From JBCBEX01 sp039027055 (GTDB lineage Bacteria; Bacteroidota; Rhodothermia; Rhodothermales; Rubricoccaceae), in NCBI GenBank assembly GCA_039027055.1, contig JBCCLD010000007.1, positions 1 through 30,024 on the forward strand: a stretch of 30,024 bases of DNA, written 5' to 3'. Below are positions 15,798-24,189 of this stretch, piece after piece. Under the pieces are notes generated by a model. It saw only the letters and a list, made by a program, of their open reading frames with translations. It had not been told where the DNA came from and made no database searches. The translations under genes and the position numbers were made by a program. Within the stretch, counting starts at the first letter, position 1, and every line of letters begins with the position of its first letter.

Positions 15798-18700
15798 TCA
15801 CGCAGGCTCGCGCGCGGCGACCGCGCCGCCTGCGCCGTCGCCACCGACCCCGTCGTCTCGAAACCCGCCGTGGACGACCTCGACGTTGCCCGCTTCGCGG
15901 CCGAGGATTCTCGTCTTGAAGCCTGTCTCGGCGTTGTACTGCACCATCGCGAGCGCCGGGACGAGGAGCATCAGCACGCCCGTCGCGAAGACGATCCCGA
16001 AACCCAGGCTCGCGGCCATCGGGATGAGGAACTGCGCCTGGAGGCTCTGCTCGAACGTGATCGGGGCGACGCCGAGGAACGTCGTCACCGTCGTGAGCAG
16101 GATCGGGCGGAAGCGCTCCTTCGCGCCCTCGATGATCGCCTCGCGCATCTCGGCGCCGTTGCGCCTTCGCTCGTTGATGAAGTCGATCATGACGAGCGAG
16201 TCGTTGACGACGACGCCGGAGAGGCCGATGATGCCGAAGAGGCTCAGGATGCCCACCGAGATGCCGAGGAAGAGGTGCCCGAGGAACGCGCCGATGATGC
16301 CGAACGGGATCGCCGCCATGATGACGAGCGGCTGGATGTAGCTGCGGAATGGGATCGCGATGAGCGCGAAGATGACCAGCAGCGCTAGCCCGAAGCCGCG
16401 CCCGAGCGCCGCGCCAGACTCGGCCTGCTCCTGCTGCTCGCCGCCGAAGTCGAAGACCAGCTGCGGGTAGTCGCGCTGGACCGCCGGGAGGATCTGGCCG
16501 CGCAGCTGCGCCGTGACTTCCTGGCCCGTCACGATGGCGGCGTTGACGTCGGCGGTGACGGTCACGACGCGCCGCCCGTCCTTGCGGTTGATCGACGAGG
16601 GGGCCATGCCGAAGCTGGCCTCGGCGACTTCGCGCAGCGGCACCTGGCCGCCGGGCCGCCCATTCTGCTCGGGCACCTGGATGCGGTACTGCTCCACGTC
16701 GGAGATGGCGTCACGCTCGTCCTCGGGGAGGCGGACATAGACGCGGACGTCCTCCTGGCCGCGCTGGACGCGCAGCGCCTCGTCACCGAAGAACGCCGCG
16801 CGGACCTGCCCGGCCACGTCCTGGAGCGTGAGCCCGAGCGTGCGCGCGGCGGGCTTGAGCCGCACCTGCACCTCCTGGAGCCCTGCGTCGGCGTCGCTCT
16901 GGATGTCGAACACGCCAGAGAACTGCGCGAGCTCGCCCTGGACGCGCGCGGAGATCTGGTCGAGCGTCGCCGCGTCGGGGTGCGAGAGCTCGACGGCCAC
17001 GGGGTCGCCCACCGACAGCAGGTTCGACGAGATCGTGAACGAGCGGGCCTCGGGGAGCGAGCCGACCTCGTCGCGCCAGAGCTGCTCGAAGCGGACGGCC
17101 GAGATGTCACGCTCCTCGGCGGTGAGCAACCGCAGGTTGATCGTGGCGAGGTTCGACTGAGGCGTGGAGCTGGTCTGTCCGCCCGGCCCGCCGTCCTGCG
17201 GCCCCTCGCCCACGGAGGTGTAGAGCGCCTCAAAGAGCGGCGGGGCGTCGTCCGCGCGGTCGGCCTCTAGGCGCTCGGCCACGCGTCGCCCGGCCTCCTC
17301 GATGCGCAGCGCCACCGCCTCCGTCTCCTCGATGGTCGTCCCGACTGGCATCTCCAGGCTCGCGATCACCACGTCGCCCTCGACGGCCGGGAAGAACTGC
17401 ACCTTGAGAAGGCCCGCCGGGATGAGCGAGAACGCGACGATCAAAACCGCGACGGCCCCCGCGATGATGACGACCGGGGCGTCCGTGGCTAGCTGCAGCG
17501 CCCGATCGAGCGGGCCGTTGATGAAGCGCCGCAGCAGCCGGTCGGTGCCAGTGCGCAGCCGCTCGAAGAAGCGGGCCACCGGATTCGTCGCCGGCGTGTT
17601 GGGGTCGGGAAGGTTCGAGAGGTGATGCGGGAGCACGAAGAGCGACTCGATGAGCGAGAGCGCGAGCACCGAGATCACCACCACGGGGATCGCGCCGAGG
17701 ATCTTGCCGAGCGTCCCCGGCACGAACAGGAGCGGCGAGAACGCCGCCACGGTCGTGAGGACCGCGAACGTGACCGGGACCACGATCCGCCGCGCGCCCC
17801 GGATCGCGGCGGTCATCCCCGAGAGCCCCTTCTCGCGCTCCGCGAAGATGTTCTCCCCCACCACGATCGCGTCGTCCACGACGATGCCGATGGCGAGGAT
17901 GAAGCCGAAGAGCGAGAGCAGGTTGATCGAGATGCCAAGCAGGTACATCACGAAGAGCGTCCCCACGAACGAGACGCCGATGCCCACCGCCGTCCAGAAG
18001 GCGAGGCGTAGGTTGAGGAACAGCGTGAGCGCGAGCAGCACGAGCGTGAGGCCGATCCCGGCGTTCTTCAGCAGCAGGCTCAGGCGGTCCTGCAGGACGG
18101 TCGAGTTGTCGTCCCAGACCTCCATCTCGACGCCCGCCGGGAGTGCGGGGCGGAGGTCCGTTTCGAGGTAGGCGTTGACGGCCTCGGCAATTTCGAGGAC
18201 GCGCTCGTCGGACGTGCGGAAGACCTCGACGAAGGCGGCGGGCTGGCCGTTGTAGCGCGTGATGAGGTCAGCGTCCTGGAAGGCGTCGCGTACGGTGGCG
18301 ACCTGCCCGAGCCGCAGCACGGTCCCGTTGGGGCGGCTCACGAGGACGATGTCCTCGAAGTCCTGCTGGGTGTAGTTCTGGCCGAGCGTGCGGACGCGCA
18401 CCGTCTGGTCGCGCGTGTCGATGGTGCCGGCGGGGAGGTCGAGGCTGCTCGCGGCGACCGTGCGGGCGATCTGCGGGAGGCTCAGCCCGTAGGCGCGCAG
18501 TTGCGCCTGCGGCACCTCGATCGAGATCTCGTAGTCGCGGATTGACGACGCCTGGACAAACGAGACGACGTCGAGCTGGGCGAGCTCGTCCTCGGCGCGG
18601 TAGGCGAGCTCCTTGAGCGTCCGCTCGGAGGCGTCGCCGTAGATGGCGAGGCGGATGACCGACTGCCGGTTGGTGAGCTCGCGCACGGCGGGCTCCTCGG

Positions 18701-19136
18701 CCTGGACGGGGAACGTCGTGATCTGGTCGACCTCGGACTTGATCTCGTCGAGCACCTCGCTGACGTCGGTGCCGAGCTTGAGCTCCGCCGTGACGACGCC
18801 GAAGCCCTCGGCGGCGGTGCCCCGGATCTCCTTGATGCCCTCGACGGCCTCGATGGCCTCCTCGATCTTCTGCACGATCGACTCCTCGACCTCCTCGGGC
18901 GTCGCGCCGGGGTAGATCACCGTCGTCTGGATCGAGTCGAGGGAGAACTCGGGGAAGACCTCCTGCACGATGCTGCGCCCCGCGAAGACGCCGAGCGCGA
19001 TGATGGCGAGCATGAGCAGGTTGGCCGCGACGCCGTTGCGGGCCATGTAGGCAATCGGCCCCGTGGCCGCGCGCGCCTCCGCCTCGTAGGCCTCGATCTG
19101 CTCGTCGCTGTAGCGCGGGATGTGGGAGTCGGACAT
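15798..19136 (-). CDS. RND multidrug efflux pump, inner-membrane permease (AcrB-like)
   Basis: From ATG 19136 the protein has 1112 residues, close to the usual RND length. A first transmembrane helix at ~36-53 is followed by a periplasmic porter domain ('FPEFSLDSIQTTVIYPGATPEEVEE', 'AEDELAQLDVVS...'). TM4 carries the proton-relay Asp pair (VVDDAIVVGEN, D421-D422). A second porter half and TM7-12 follow, with 'IGLSGVVVNDSLVMIDFINERR'. It exchanges protons for export of drugs, detergents or metabolites together with the adaptor and outer-membrane factor encoded just upstream. A ~45-residue Gly/Asp-rich soluble tail follows the last helix. The open frame extends 18 codons further upstream into a low-complexity repeat, which I reject as coding. 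It is the last gene of the operon. Confidence 0.93.
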   Translation of the reverse strand: MSDSHIPRYSDEQIEAYEAEARAATGPIAYMARNGVAANLLMLAIIALGVFAGRSIVQEVFPEFSLDSIQTTVIYPGATPEEVEESIVQKIEEAIEAVEGIKEIRGTAAEGFGVVTAELKLGTDVSEVLDEIKSEVDQITTFPVQAEEPAVRELTNRQSVIRLAIYGDASERTLKELAYRAEDELAQLDVVSFVQASSIRDYEISIEVPQAQLRAYGLSLPQIARTVAASSLDLPAGTIDTRDQTVRVRTLGQNYTQQDFEDIVLVSRPNGTVLRLGQVATVRDAFQDADLITRYNGQPAAFVEVFRTSDERVLEIAEAVNAYLETDLRPALPAGVEMEVWDDNSTVLQDRLSLLLKNAGIGLTLVLLALTLFLNLRLAFWTAVGIGVSFVGTLFVMYLLGISINLLSLFGFILAIGIVVDDAIVVGENIFAEREKGLSGMTAAIRGARRIVVPVTFAVLTTVAAFSPLLFVPGTLGKILGAIPVVVISVLALSLIESLFVLPHHLSNLPDPNTPATNPVARFFERLRTGTDRLLRRFINGPLDRALQLATDAPVVIIAGAVAVLIVAFSLIPAGLLKVQFFPAVEGDVVIASLEMPVGTTIEETEAVALRIEEAGRRVAERLEADRADDAPPLFEALYTSVGEGPQDGGPGGQTSSTPQSNLATINLRLLTAEERDISAVRFEQLWRDEVGSLPEARSFTISSNLLSVGDPVAVELSHPDAATLDQISARVQGELAQFSGVFDIQSDADAGLQEVQVRLKPAARTLGLTLQDVAGQVRAAFFGDEALRVQRGQEDVRVYVRLPEDERDAISDVEQYRIQVPEQNGRPGGQVPLREVAEASFGMAPSSINRKDGRRVVTVTADVNAAIVTGQEVTAQLRGQILPAVQRDYPQLVFDFGGEQQEQAESGAALGRGFGLALLVIFALIAIPFRSYIQPLVIMAAIPFGIIGAFLGHLFLGISVGILSLFGIIGLSGVVVNDSLVMIDFINERRRNGAEMREAIIEGAKERFRPILLTTVTTFLGVAPITFEQSLQAQFLIPMAASLGFGIVFATGVLMLLVPALAMVQYNAETGFKTRILGREAGNVEVVHGGFRDDGVGGDGAGGAVAAREPA

Positions 19137-19141
19137 GAGGA

Positions 19142-19222
19142 TGGGGTGTCGGGAGTCGGGGGGAGGGAGTGGGGGGTGCGGAAGCGTCAACCACGCCCTA
19201 CCCTCTCCTCCCTACCCCCGCC
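19142..19222. repeat. G-rich/C-rich imperfect inverted repeat between pump and adaptor genes
   Basis: The 89-base gap holds a G-rich run (19142-19182, units like GGGAGTCG / GGGGAGGG) followed by a C-rich run (19191-19221, units like TACCCTCT / CCTCCCTA). The runs are roughly complementary with several mismatches and wobble pairs, and repeat at about 8 bases. In the - strand mRNA this would fold just upstream of the pump start codon. Confidence 0.45.
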
Positions 19223-19225
19223 AAT

Positions 19226-20602
19226 TCATTCTTGCGCCGAGGCGTCGCCCTGCGTCTGGGCGTCCTGGCGGGCGGCGGAGGCGAGGCGGACGGCCATGCC
19301 GTCGGTGACGGCCTGGAGGTCGCTCGTGACGATGGGCTGCCCGGGCACGAGGCGGTCGGCGACCACGAACACGTCGCTGTCGGTCTGCTGGAGCACCCGC
19401 ACCGGCACGATGCGCAGCAGGCTATCCTGCTCGATCACCCACACCTCGTTGCCCCGCCGGAGCGAGCGGCGCGGGACGACGGCGTAGGCCTCGACCTCGG
19501 CCCCCTGGAACTGCACGTCCACGAACGAGCCGACCAGGAGCGGCGGCGCGCTGCTGCCTGCCGTCGCCCCGTCTAGGCGCTCACCGCCGCGGAATGGCGC
19601 GGGCACGCGGACGACGGCGTTGATAGTACGCGTCGTCTCGTCGAGGGCCGACTCGGCGCGGTCGACGTAGCCGTCCCAGGCGTAGCGCACCTCGCCGTAG
19701 GTGGCCACGACGCGCGCCGGGATACGACGGTCGGCCACGCCTGCCCGCAACTGGAAGAGCCCGGGCAGGAGCGCCGCGTCGTCCTGCGAGAGCGGCACGA
19801 CGACCTCGAACACGTCGGAGGCGTAGAGTTGGGCGAGCGCCTGGCCCGGCGCGACGTACGAGCCGCGATCGACCGTCTCGGAGCGCACCACGGCGGCGAA
19901 TGGTGCCGTGAGGCTCGTCCGGCCCAGCGCGAGGCGGGCATCGGCGAGGGCGGCCTCGGCGCGGCCCAGCGCGGCCTCGGCGGCTTGCCGCTGCGGCTCG
20001 CGGAAGACGAGCGCCAGCCGCGCGGAATCCGGCGGGGCCTCAGCGGACGACGAAGCCTCGCCTCCGGGCGGTGGGTCCGCGGGGCCGGTCGTCGCCTCCG
20101 ACGCGACGATGCGGGCGGCGTAGTCGTCGCCGTCGATGCCGGCGTAGGGGTCGGCGGCGCGGCGCTGCTGGCGGGCCTGGAAGCGGTCGTACTCGGCGCG
20201 CGCCACGCGGCTCTCCTCCTCGGCCTGGCGGACGGTGACCCGCTGCTGCTCGACGTCGGCCTGCGCTTGCTGGACGCGGTTCTCGTAGTCGGCGGGGTCG
20301 ATGCGGACGAGCGTCTCACCCTGACGCACGCGCCCACCGCTCACGAGCGCGGGGGCCACGTAGACGACGCGCCCGGCGATCTGCGGCGCGAGCGCGACCT
20401 CGGCGCGGGGCCGCACCGTCCCGCTCCCGCCCACTGCCAGCGTACCGCCGCCCAGAGCGATCTCCGTCGTCTGCACGAGCGGTGTCTGGGGCGGCGGCGG
20501 CTGCTTCGGCGGCTCCGCGCGCCGGCTCACAAGCACGGCGGCGATGAGCACACCGAGCACCAGGATGCCGCCCGCGATGAGAAGAGATTTGAGGGTGGAC
20601 AT
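19226..20602 (-). CDS. RND efflux periplasmic adaptor (membrane fusion protein)
   Basis: The 458-residue protein (ATG 20602) has an N-terminal membrane anchor (residues ~8-25), a Pro-rich spacer (31-41), and the first half of a lipoyl/barrel-sandwich domain ('IAGRVVYVAPALVSGGRVRQGETLVRID', ~75-102). An alpha-helical hairpin (~104-225) leads to the second lipoyl half ('LTAPFAAVVRSETVDRGSYVAPGQALAQLY') and the beta-barrel and membrane-proximal domains ('VRYAWDGYVDRAESALDETTRTINAVVRV', 'LLVGSFVDVQF', 'VVPRRSLRRGNEVWVI'). It bridges the pump and the outer-membrane channel. A polar Gly/Pro/Ala/Ser-rich insert of ~45 residues sits at the hairpin tip (~150-195). The frame is open 27 codons upstream, but those Arg-rich residues precede the anchor and overlap the upstream gene. 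The outer-membrane gene ends 52 bases before it. Confidence 0.92.
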   Translation of the reverse strand: MSTLKSLLIAGGILVLGVLIAAVLVSRRAEPPKQPPPPQTPLVQTTEIALGGGTLAVGGSGTVRPRAEVALAPQIAGRVVYVAPALVSGGRVRQGETLVRIDPADYENRVQQAQADVEQQRVTVRQAEEESRVARAEYDRFQARQQRRAADPYAGIDGDDYAARIVASEATTGPADPPPGGEASSSAEAPPDSARLALVFREPQRQAAEAALGRAEAALADARLALGRTSLTAPFAAVVRSETVDRGSYVAPGQALAQLYASDVFEVVVPLSQDDAALLPGLFQLRAGVADRRIPARVVATYGEVRYAWDGYVDRAESALDETTRTINAVVRVPAPFRGGERLDGATAGSSAPPLLVGSFVDVQFQGAEVEAYAVVPRRSLRRGNEVWVIEQDSLLRIVPVRVLQQTDSDVFVVADRLVPGQPIVTSDLQAVTDGMAVRLASAARQDAQTQGDASAQE

Positions 20603-20654
20603 GGCGACTCGTGGTGGGTGAGGCGTGGTAGCGCGTCGGCGTTCGTGGGGCAGC

Positions 20655-22208
20655 TCAGTCGTTCGGCAGCGCCACCGGCGCATCGACCAGCTCTACGGCA
20701 GGCTCGGGCGGCTCAGCCACCCAGGTGCCGCCGAGGGCGCGGTAGACCCCGAGGCGGGCCAGCGCGACGGAGCGGCGCGCGCTCGAGAGGCTCGTCAACA
20801 CCTGGAGGCGGTTGCGCTGCGCGTCGAGGACGGCGGTGTAGTCGCCGATGCCCTGCTCGAAGCGCACCGTCTGGACCTCGTCTTGTGCGCGTGCGTCGGT
20901 GAGCTGGTCGCGGAGGAAGTCGAGGCGCTGGCGCTCCTCCTCGTAGCGTTCGAGGGCGCTCTCGACCTCCTGGAACGCAGTCAGCACGGTGCGCCCGTAG
21001 GCGGCAGCCTGCTGGGCATAGGCGGCCTCGGCGGCGCTCACGTTGGCCCGTAGCCGCCCCCCTTGGAAGAGCGGCACCGTGAGGTTGGCCGTGAGGCTAG
21101 AAAACCAGTTGTCGAGGTCCGTGAGGTCGTCTGGTTGGAGGCCCTGGACGCCAAGCTGGCCCGTGAGCGACACCGACGGCAGCAGCTCCGCCTTGCGCGC
21201 CCCGACGGTGTAGCGCGCCGACTCGAAGCGGTACGCCGCCGCGCGGACATCGGGGCGCTGGAGGAGCAGGTCGGCGGGCTGCCCTGCTGGAACCGTGTCG
21301 AGCGCGAGCGCTGGGGCGAGGGTGTCAGGGAGGAGAGGGCCGAGGCGGCCGGCATAGCGCCCCACAAGCACGGCGAGGCGTCCCTCGGCATCGGTGAGGT
21401 CGGCTTCGAGGACGGGGAGGCTGGCCTGCGTCGTGCGGTAGTCCTGGAGGATGCGGTAGAGCTCGAACGAGCCGACGAGGCCGCGCGTGTAGCGCTCCTC
21501 CGTCAGGTCGACGCGCTCGGCGAGCAGGTCCACGGTGGCGAGCGTGAGGACGATGCGCTGGCGGAGGTCGACCACCTCGAAGTAGGTCGAGACAACGCCC
21601 GCGATCACGCTGAGACGGGCTGTCTGGAGGTCGGCGGCCGTCGCGGCAGCGCTCGCGTAGGCGGCCCGCGTCTCGTTGCGGACACGGCCCCAGAAGTCGA
21701 GCTCATACGACGCCGCGAGGGCCGCCGAGTACTGCTCGAATTCGAGGCGGTCGGGGGCCGCGCCGCCTACGGTCGCTCCGCTCGTGTCCGATGGAGCGTC
21801 CCCGCCCTGGAACGCGCTGAACTGGTTGTTCGACGCCGACTGGTTTTGGTAGGACGCGCTGCCGCTACCGCTGAGACTCGGAACAAGCGCAGCCCGGGCG
21901 ACCCGCGCCTGCGCCGCCGCTTGGTCCACGCGCGCCACGGCCTCGGCGAGGTCGAGGTTGCCCGTGAGCGTCGAGTCGACGAGGCGGTTGAGAACGGGGT
22001 CCTCGAAGCCCGTCCACCACGCCTGCGGATCGTAGACAGCAAGCGACTCGGCCACCGCGGGGCCAGCTTGCGCAAAGGTATCCGGCAGGGCGGCGACCGG
22101 CTCGGGCGCACGCGTGGCGGGAGCGAACGAGCAGCCTGCCCCTAGTAGAAGCAGAAGAGCGAGCACCCAGGCAGGTGGGCACGACCGGAGCCGAGGCAAA
22201 CGAGGCAC
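20655..22208 (-). CDS. outer-membrane efflux lipoprotein, TolC/NodT family
   Basis: The 517-residue product starts at a GTG (22208) and has a signal peptide with a lipobox-like end (LLGAGC, Cys 26). It shows the duplicated outer-membrane efflux (OEP) organisation: 'WWTGFEDPVLNRLVDSTLTGNLDLAEAVARVDQAAAQARVARAALVPSLS' opens repeat one, and 'LLLQRPDVRAAAYRFESARYTVGARKAELLPSVSLTGQLG' opens repeat two. Each is followed by long helices ('FQEVESALERYEEERQRLDFL...'). NodT-type proteins form the trimeric exit channel for RND pumps. It is the first gene of the three-gene operon. The gap to mnmA upstream is 88 bases and has no obvious terminator, so read-through from mnmA is possible. Confidence 0.92.
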   Translation of the reverse strand: MPRLPRLRSCPPAWVLALLLLLGAGCSFAPATRAPEPVAALPDTFAQAGPAVAESLAVYDPQAWWTGFEDPVLNRLVDSTLTGNLDLAEAVARVDQAAAQARVARAALVPSLSGSGSASYQNQSASNNQFSAFQGGDAPSDTSGATVGGAAPDRLEFEQYSAALAASYELDFWGRVRNETRAAYASAAATAADLQTARLSVIAGVVSTYFEVVDLRQRIVLTLATVDLLAERVDLTEERYTRGLVGSFELYRILQDYRTTQASLPVLEADLTDAEGRLAVLVGRYAGRLGPLLPDTLAPALALDTVPAGQPADLLLQRPDVRAAAYRFESARYTVGARKAELLPSVSLTGQLGVQGLQPDDLTDLDNWFSSLTANLTVPLFQGGRLRANVSAAEAAYAQQAAAYGRTVLTAFQEVESALERYEEERQRLDFLRDQLTDARAQDEVQTVRFEQGIGDYTAVLDAQRNRLQVLTSLSSARRSVALARLGVYRALGGTWVAEPPEPAVELVDAPVALPND

Positions 22209-22296
22209 GGAGAGAGGTAGAGCGCAAGAGAAGTGCGTGGTTCTCTACAGCGGCTCGGCCAGAATGTTCGGCGCACCAAGCAATTCCGCAGATCCC

Positions 22297-23547
22297 CTAC
22301 CCCACCACCGGCAGCGCCAGGAAGTTGCTGCTAGCCTGCGCAGCTTCGCCGACGGTGTCGATCCAGCCACCCGCGAGCACGTCGTCTCCCGCGACAACGC
22401 CGCTGGGCGAGCCGTCGCCGTGGACGTCGTAGAGCACGAGCGACTGGCCCGGCGTGATCGCGTCGCGCGGCTCCTCGAAGACGACCTCCAGCGTGTCGTC
22501 GCCGGTCTGCCGGACGAGACAAGGAGCTCCGGCATCCTTGTAGCGAATCTTGCCCCAGGCGCGGCGCTCGCCTCGGAGGTCGGGGAGCTTTACGAAGTTG
22601 AGCTGCCGCGCCGTGAGCGTGCGCCCCGCGAGCGCCTCGCGGGGTCCGACAAAGACCGTGTTGGTCGCCGCGTCGATGCGGGTGACGTAGACCGGCTCGC
22701 CGAGCGCGAGGTGGAGGCCGCGCCGCTGCCCGACGGTGTAGAATGGGAAGCCCTGGTGCGTGCCGACGACCTCGCCGGTCGCTTCGAGGACAAACGATCC
22801 GCCTGCGACGTCGTCGGCGAGGCCATCCACGCGGCGCTTGAGGAAGCCGCGGTAGTCGTTGTCGGGGATGAAGCAGATCTCGTAGGAGTCGGGCTTGCCC
22901 GCGACCTCGGTGAGGCCGAAGTCAGCGGCCATCTGGCGGATCTGTGGCTTGGTGTAGTGCCCGAGCGGGAAGATCGAGCGCGCGAGGTGTGCCTGCGGGA
23001 GGCCCCAGAGGGCGTAGCTCTGGTCCTTGTTGGTGTCGAGGCCGCGCTGGATGACGTAGCGCCCGGTGTCGGAATCCTGGCTCACACGGGCATAGTGCCC
23101 GGTGGCGATGAAGTCGCAGCCGAGGTCGTCGGCGCGGCGCAGGAGCGCGGCCCACTTGATGTGGGTGTTGCAGAGCACGCACGGGTTGGGCGTGCGCCCG
23201 GCGAGGTAGTCCGACGTGAAGCGGTCGATCACCCAGCTGCCGAACTCCGAGCGGATGTCGACGACGAAGTGGTGGAAGCCACGCTTGAGTGCCACCGAGC
23301 GCGCGTCGTTCATCGACTCCAGCGAGCAGCAGCCGACCTCCTTGCCCGACGCCTTGTTGGCCGCCCGAGCCGCCCTCTCACGCGCCCGTGCCTCCGCCTT
23401 GCCGCCCGTCGTGGCGAAGTCCCACGTCTTCATCGTGATGCCCACGACCTCGTAGCCCTCCTCGGCGAGCAGCGCCGCCGTGACGGACGAGTCCACGCCG
23501 CCGCTCATGGCGACGAGGACTCGGGGCTTGGTGGAGGTCTGAGGCAT
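22297..23547 (-). CDS. mnmA: tRNA-specific 2-thiouridylase MnmA
   Basis: MnmA adds sulfur to U34 of tRNA-Lys, -Glu and -Gln. The PP-loop 'AMSGGVDSSV' (SGGVDSS 15-21) binds ATP. The two catalytic cysteines are Cys 123 in 'TPNPCVLCN' and Cys 225 in 'SYEICFIPD'. 'GHYAR', 'KDQSYALWGL', 'GQRRGL' and the C-terminal OB-like region ('GKIRYKDAGAPCLV......V.FEEP..AITPGQSLVLYD') are all in place. The length, 416 residues, is somewhat above the usual ~360-380 because of a basic insert after 'MKTWDF' (residues ~46-71, Ala/Arg/Lys-rich) before 'GCCSLESMNDA'. I chose ATG 23547 over the GTG at 23565, which would lie in the intergenic repeat and add six residues. Divergent from ridA. Confidence 0.94.
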   Translation of the reverse strand: MPQTSTKPRVLVAMSGGVDSSVTAALLAEEGYEVVGITMKTWDFATTGGKAEARARERAARAANKASGKEVGCCSLESMNDARSVALKRGFHHFVVDIRSEFGSWVIDRFTSDYLAGRTPNPCVLCNTHIKWAALLRRADDLGCDFIATGHYARVSQDSDTGRYVIQRGLDTNKDQSYALWGLPQAHLARSIFPLGHYTKPQIRQMAADFGLTEVAGKPDSYEICFIPDNDYRGFLKRRVDGLADDVAGGSFVLEATGEVVGTHQGFPFYTVGQRRGLHLALGEPVYVTRIDAATNTVFVGPREALAGRTLTARQLNFVKLPDLRGERRAWGKIRYKDAGAPCLVRQTGDDTLEVVFEEPRDAITPGQSLVLYDVHGDGSPSGVVAGDDVLAGGWIDTVGEAAQASSNFLALPVVG

Positions 23548-23585
23548 CGGAGTCACTTGTGACACAGAAACAAGACGATGTGTGA

Positions 23586-23654
23586 CGGTGTGGAGGTATG
23601 GACGTGTGAACGCGGAATTCGTTCATACCTGCACACGTCCATACGTCCACACCG
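23586..23654. repeat. 23-bp-arm inverted repeat built of ~8-nt units
   Basis: Arms 23586-23608 and 23632-23654 are complementary at 22 of 23 positions. Read as 8-mers the left side is GGTGTGGA-GGTATGGA-CGTGTGAA and the right side CGTTCATA-CCTGCACA-CGTCCATA-CGTCCACA. A small inner stem (GAACG/CGTTC) can also form. It lies in the 223-base gap between divergent mnmA and ridA; the rest of that gap (23655-23770) shows only a T-rich run at 23697-23706. Confidence 0.75.
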
Positions 23655-23770
23655 CGAAGCGTTCCCTTGCCGCAGTGCGGCGCATACCCCTTCCCCTTTT
23701 TTTCGCTTGGGGGCGGCTGCGAACCGGCGTAGCGTCGGGCGTTTGCGATCACCCAAACCACCCCGCCGCC

Positions 23771-24169
23771 ATGGCCATCGCCCCGCCCTCCCGTCGCGAC
23801 CGCATCAAGTGCAAGGATGCCCCCGCTGCCATCGGCCCGTACAGCCAGGCCGTGCTCGCGGGCGGCACGCTCTACTGCTCCGGCCAGATCGCCCTGCACC
23901 CTCAGACCGGTGCGATGGTCAACAGCGACATCGAGGAGGAGACGACGCAGGTGCTCGACAACCTCGGGGCCGTGCTCCGCGAGGCGGGCATGGACTTCCG
24001 GCACGTGGTCCAGTGCACGGTCTACCTGCGCGACATGAACGACTACGCCCGCGTCAACGAGGTCTACGCACGCTACTTCAGCGCCGCGCCGCCCGCCCGC
24101 GAGGCCATCGAAGTCGGCATGCTCCCGCGCGGGGCCTGCGTAGAGATCGCCTGCATCGCGGTGAAGTAG
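23771..24169 (+). CDS. ridA: RidA-family enamine/imine deaminase (YjgF/YER057c/UK114)
   Basis: RidA hydrolyses reactive enamine/imine intermediates from PLP enzymes such as threonine dehydratase. The 132-residue protein has the family signatures 'AAIGPYSQAV', 'LYCSGQIAL.P.TG', 'Q....L.N..AVL.EAG....V....VYL.DM.D....N..Y..YF....PAR' and the terminal 'VEI.CIAV'. The substrate-binding Arg 110 (PPAR) and Glu 125 are present. The frame is open 63 codons upstream, but those codons run through the inverted repeat and a T-run; ATG 23771 gives the normal family length. It converges on the lipoprotein gene, 20 bases away. The cytoplasmic trimer is expected from the family. Confidence 0.93.
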   Translation: MAIAPPSRRDRIKCKDAPAAIGPYSQAVLAGGTLYCSGQIALHPQTGAMVNSDIEEETTQVLDNLGAVLREAGMDFRHVVQCTVYLRDMNDYARVNEVYARYFSAAPPAREAIEVGMLPRGACVEIACIAVK

Positions 24170-24189
24170 AGCCGAGCGCAGTGTGAGCG

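Noticed and set aside
22114..23562. 482-codon + strand frame covering mnmA
   Set aside because: Antisense shadow of a fully recognisable mnmA; common in GC-rich genes.
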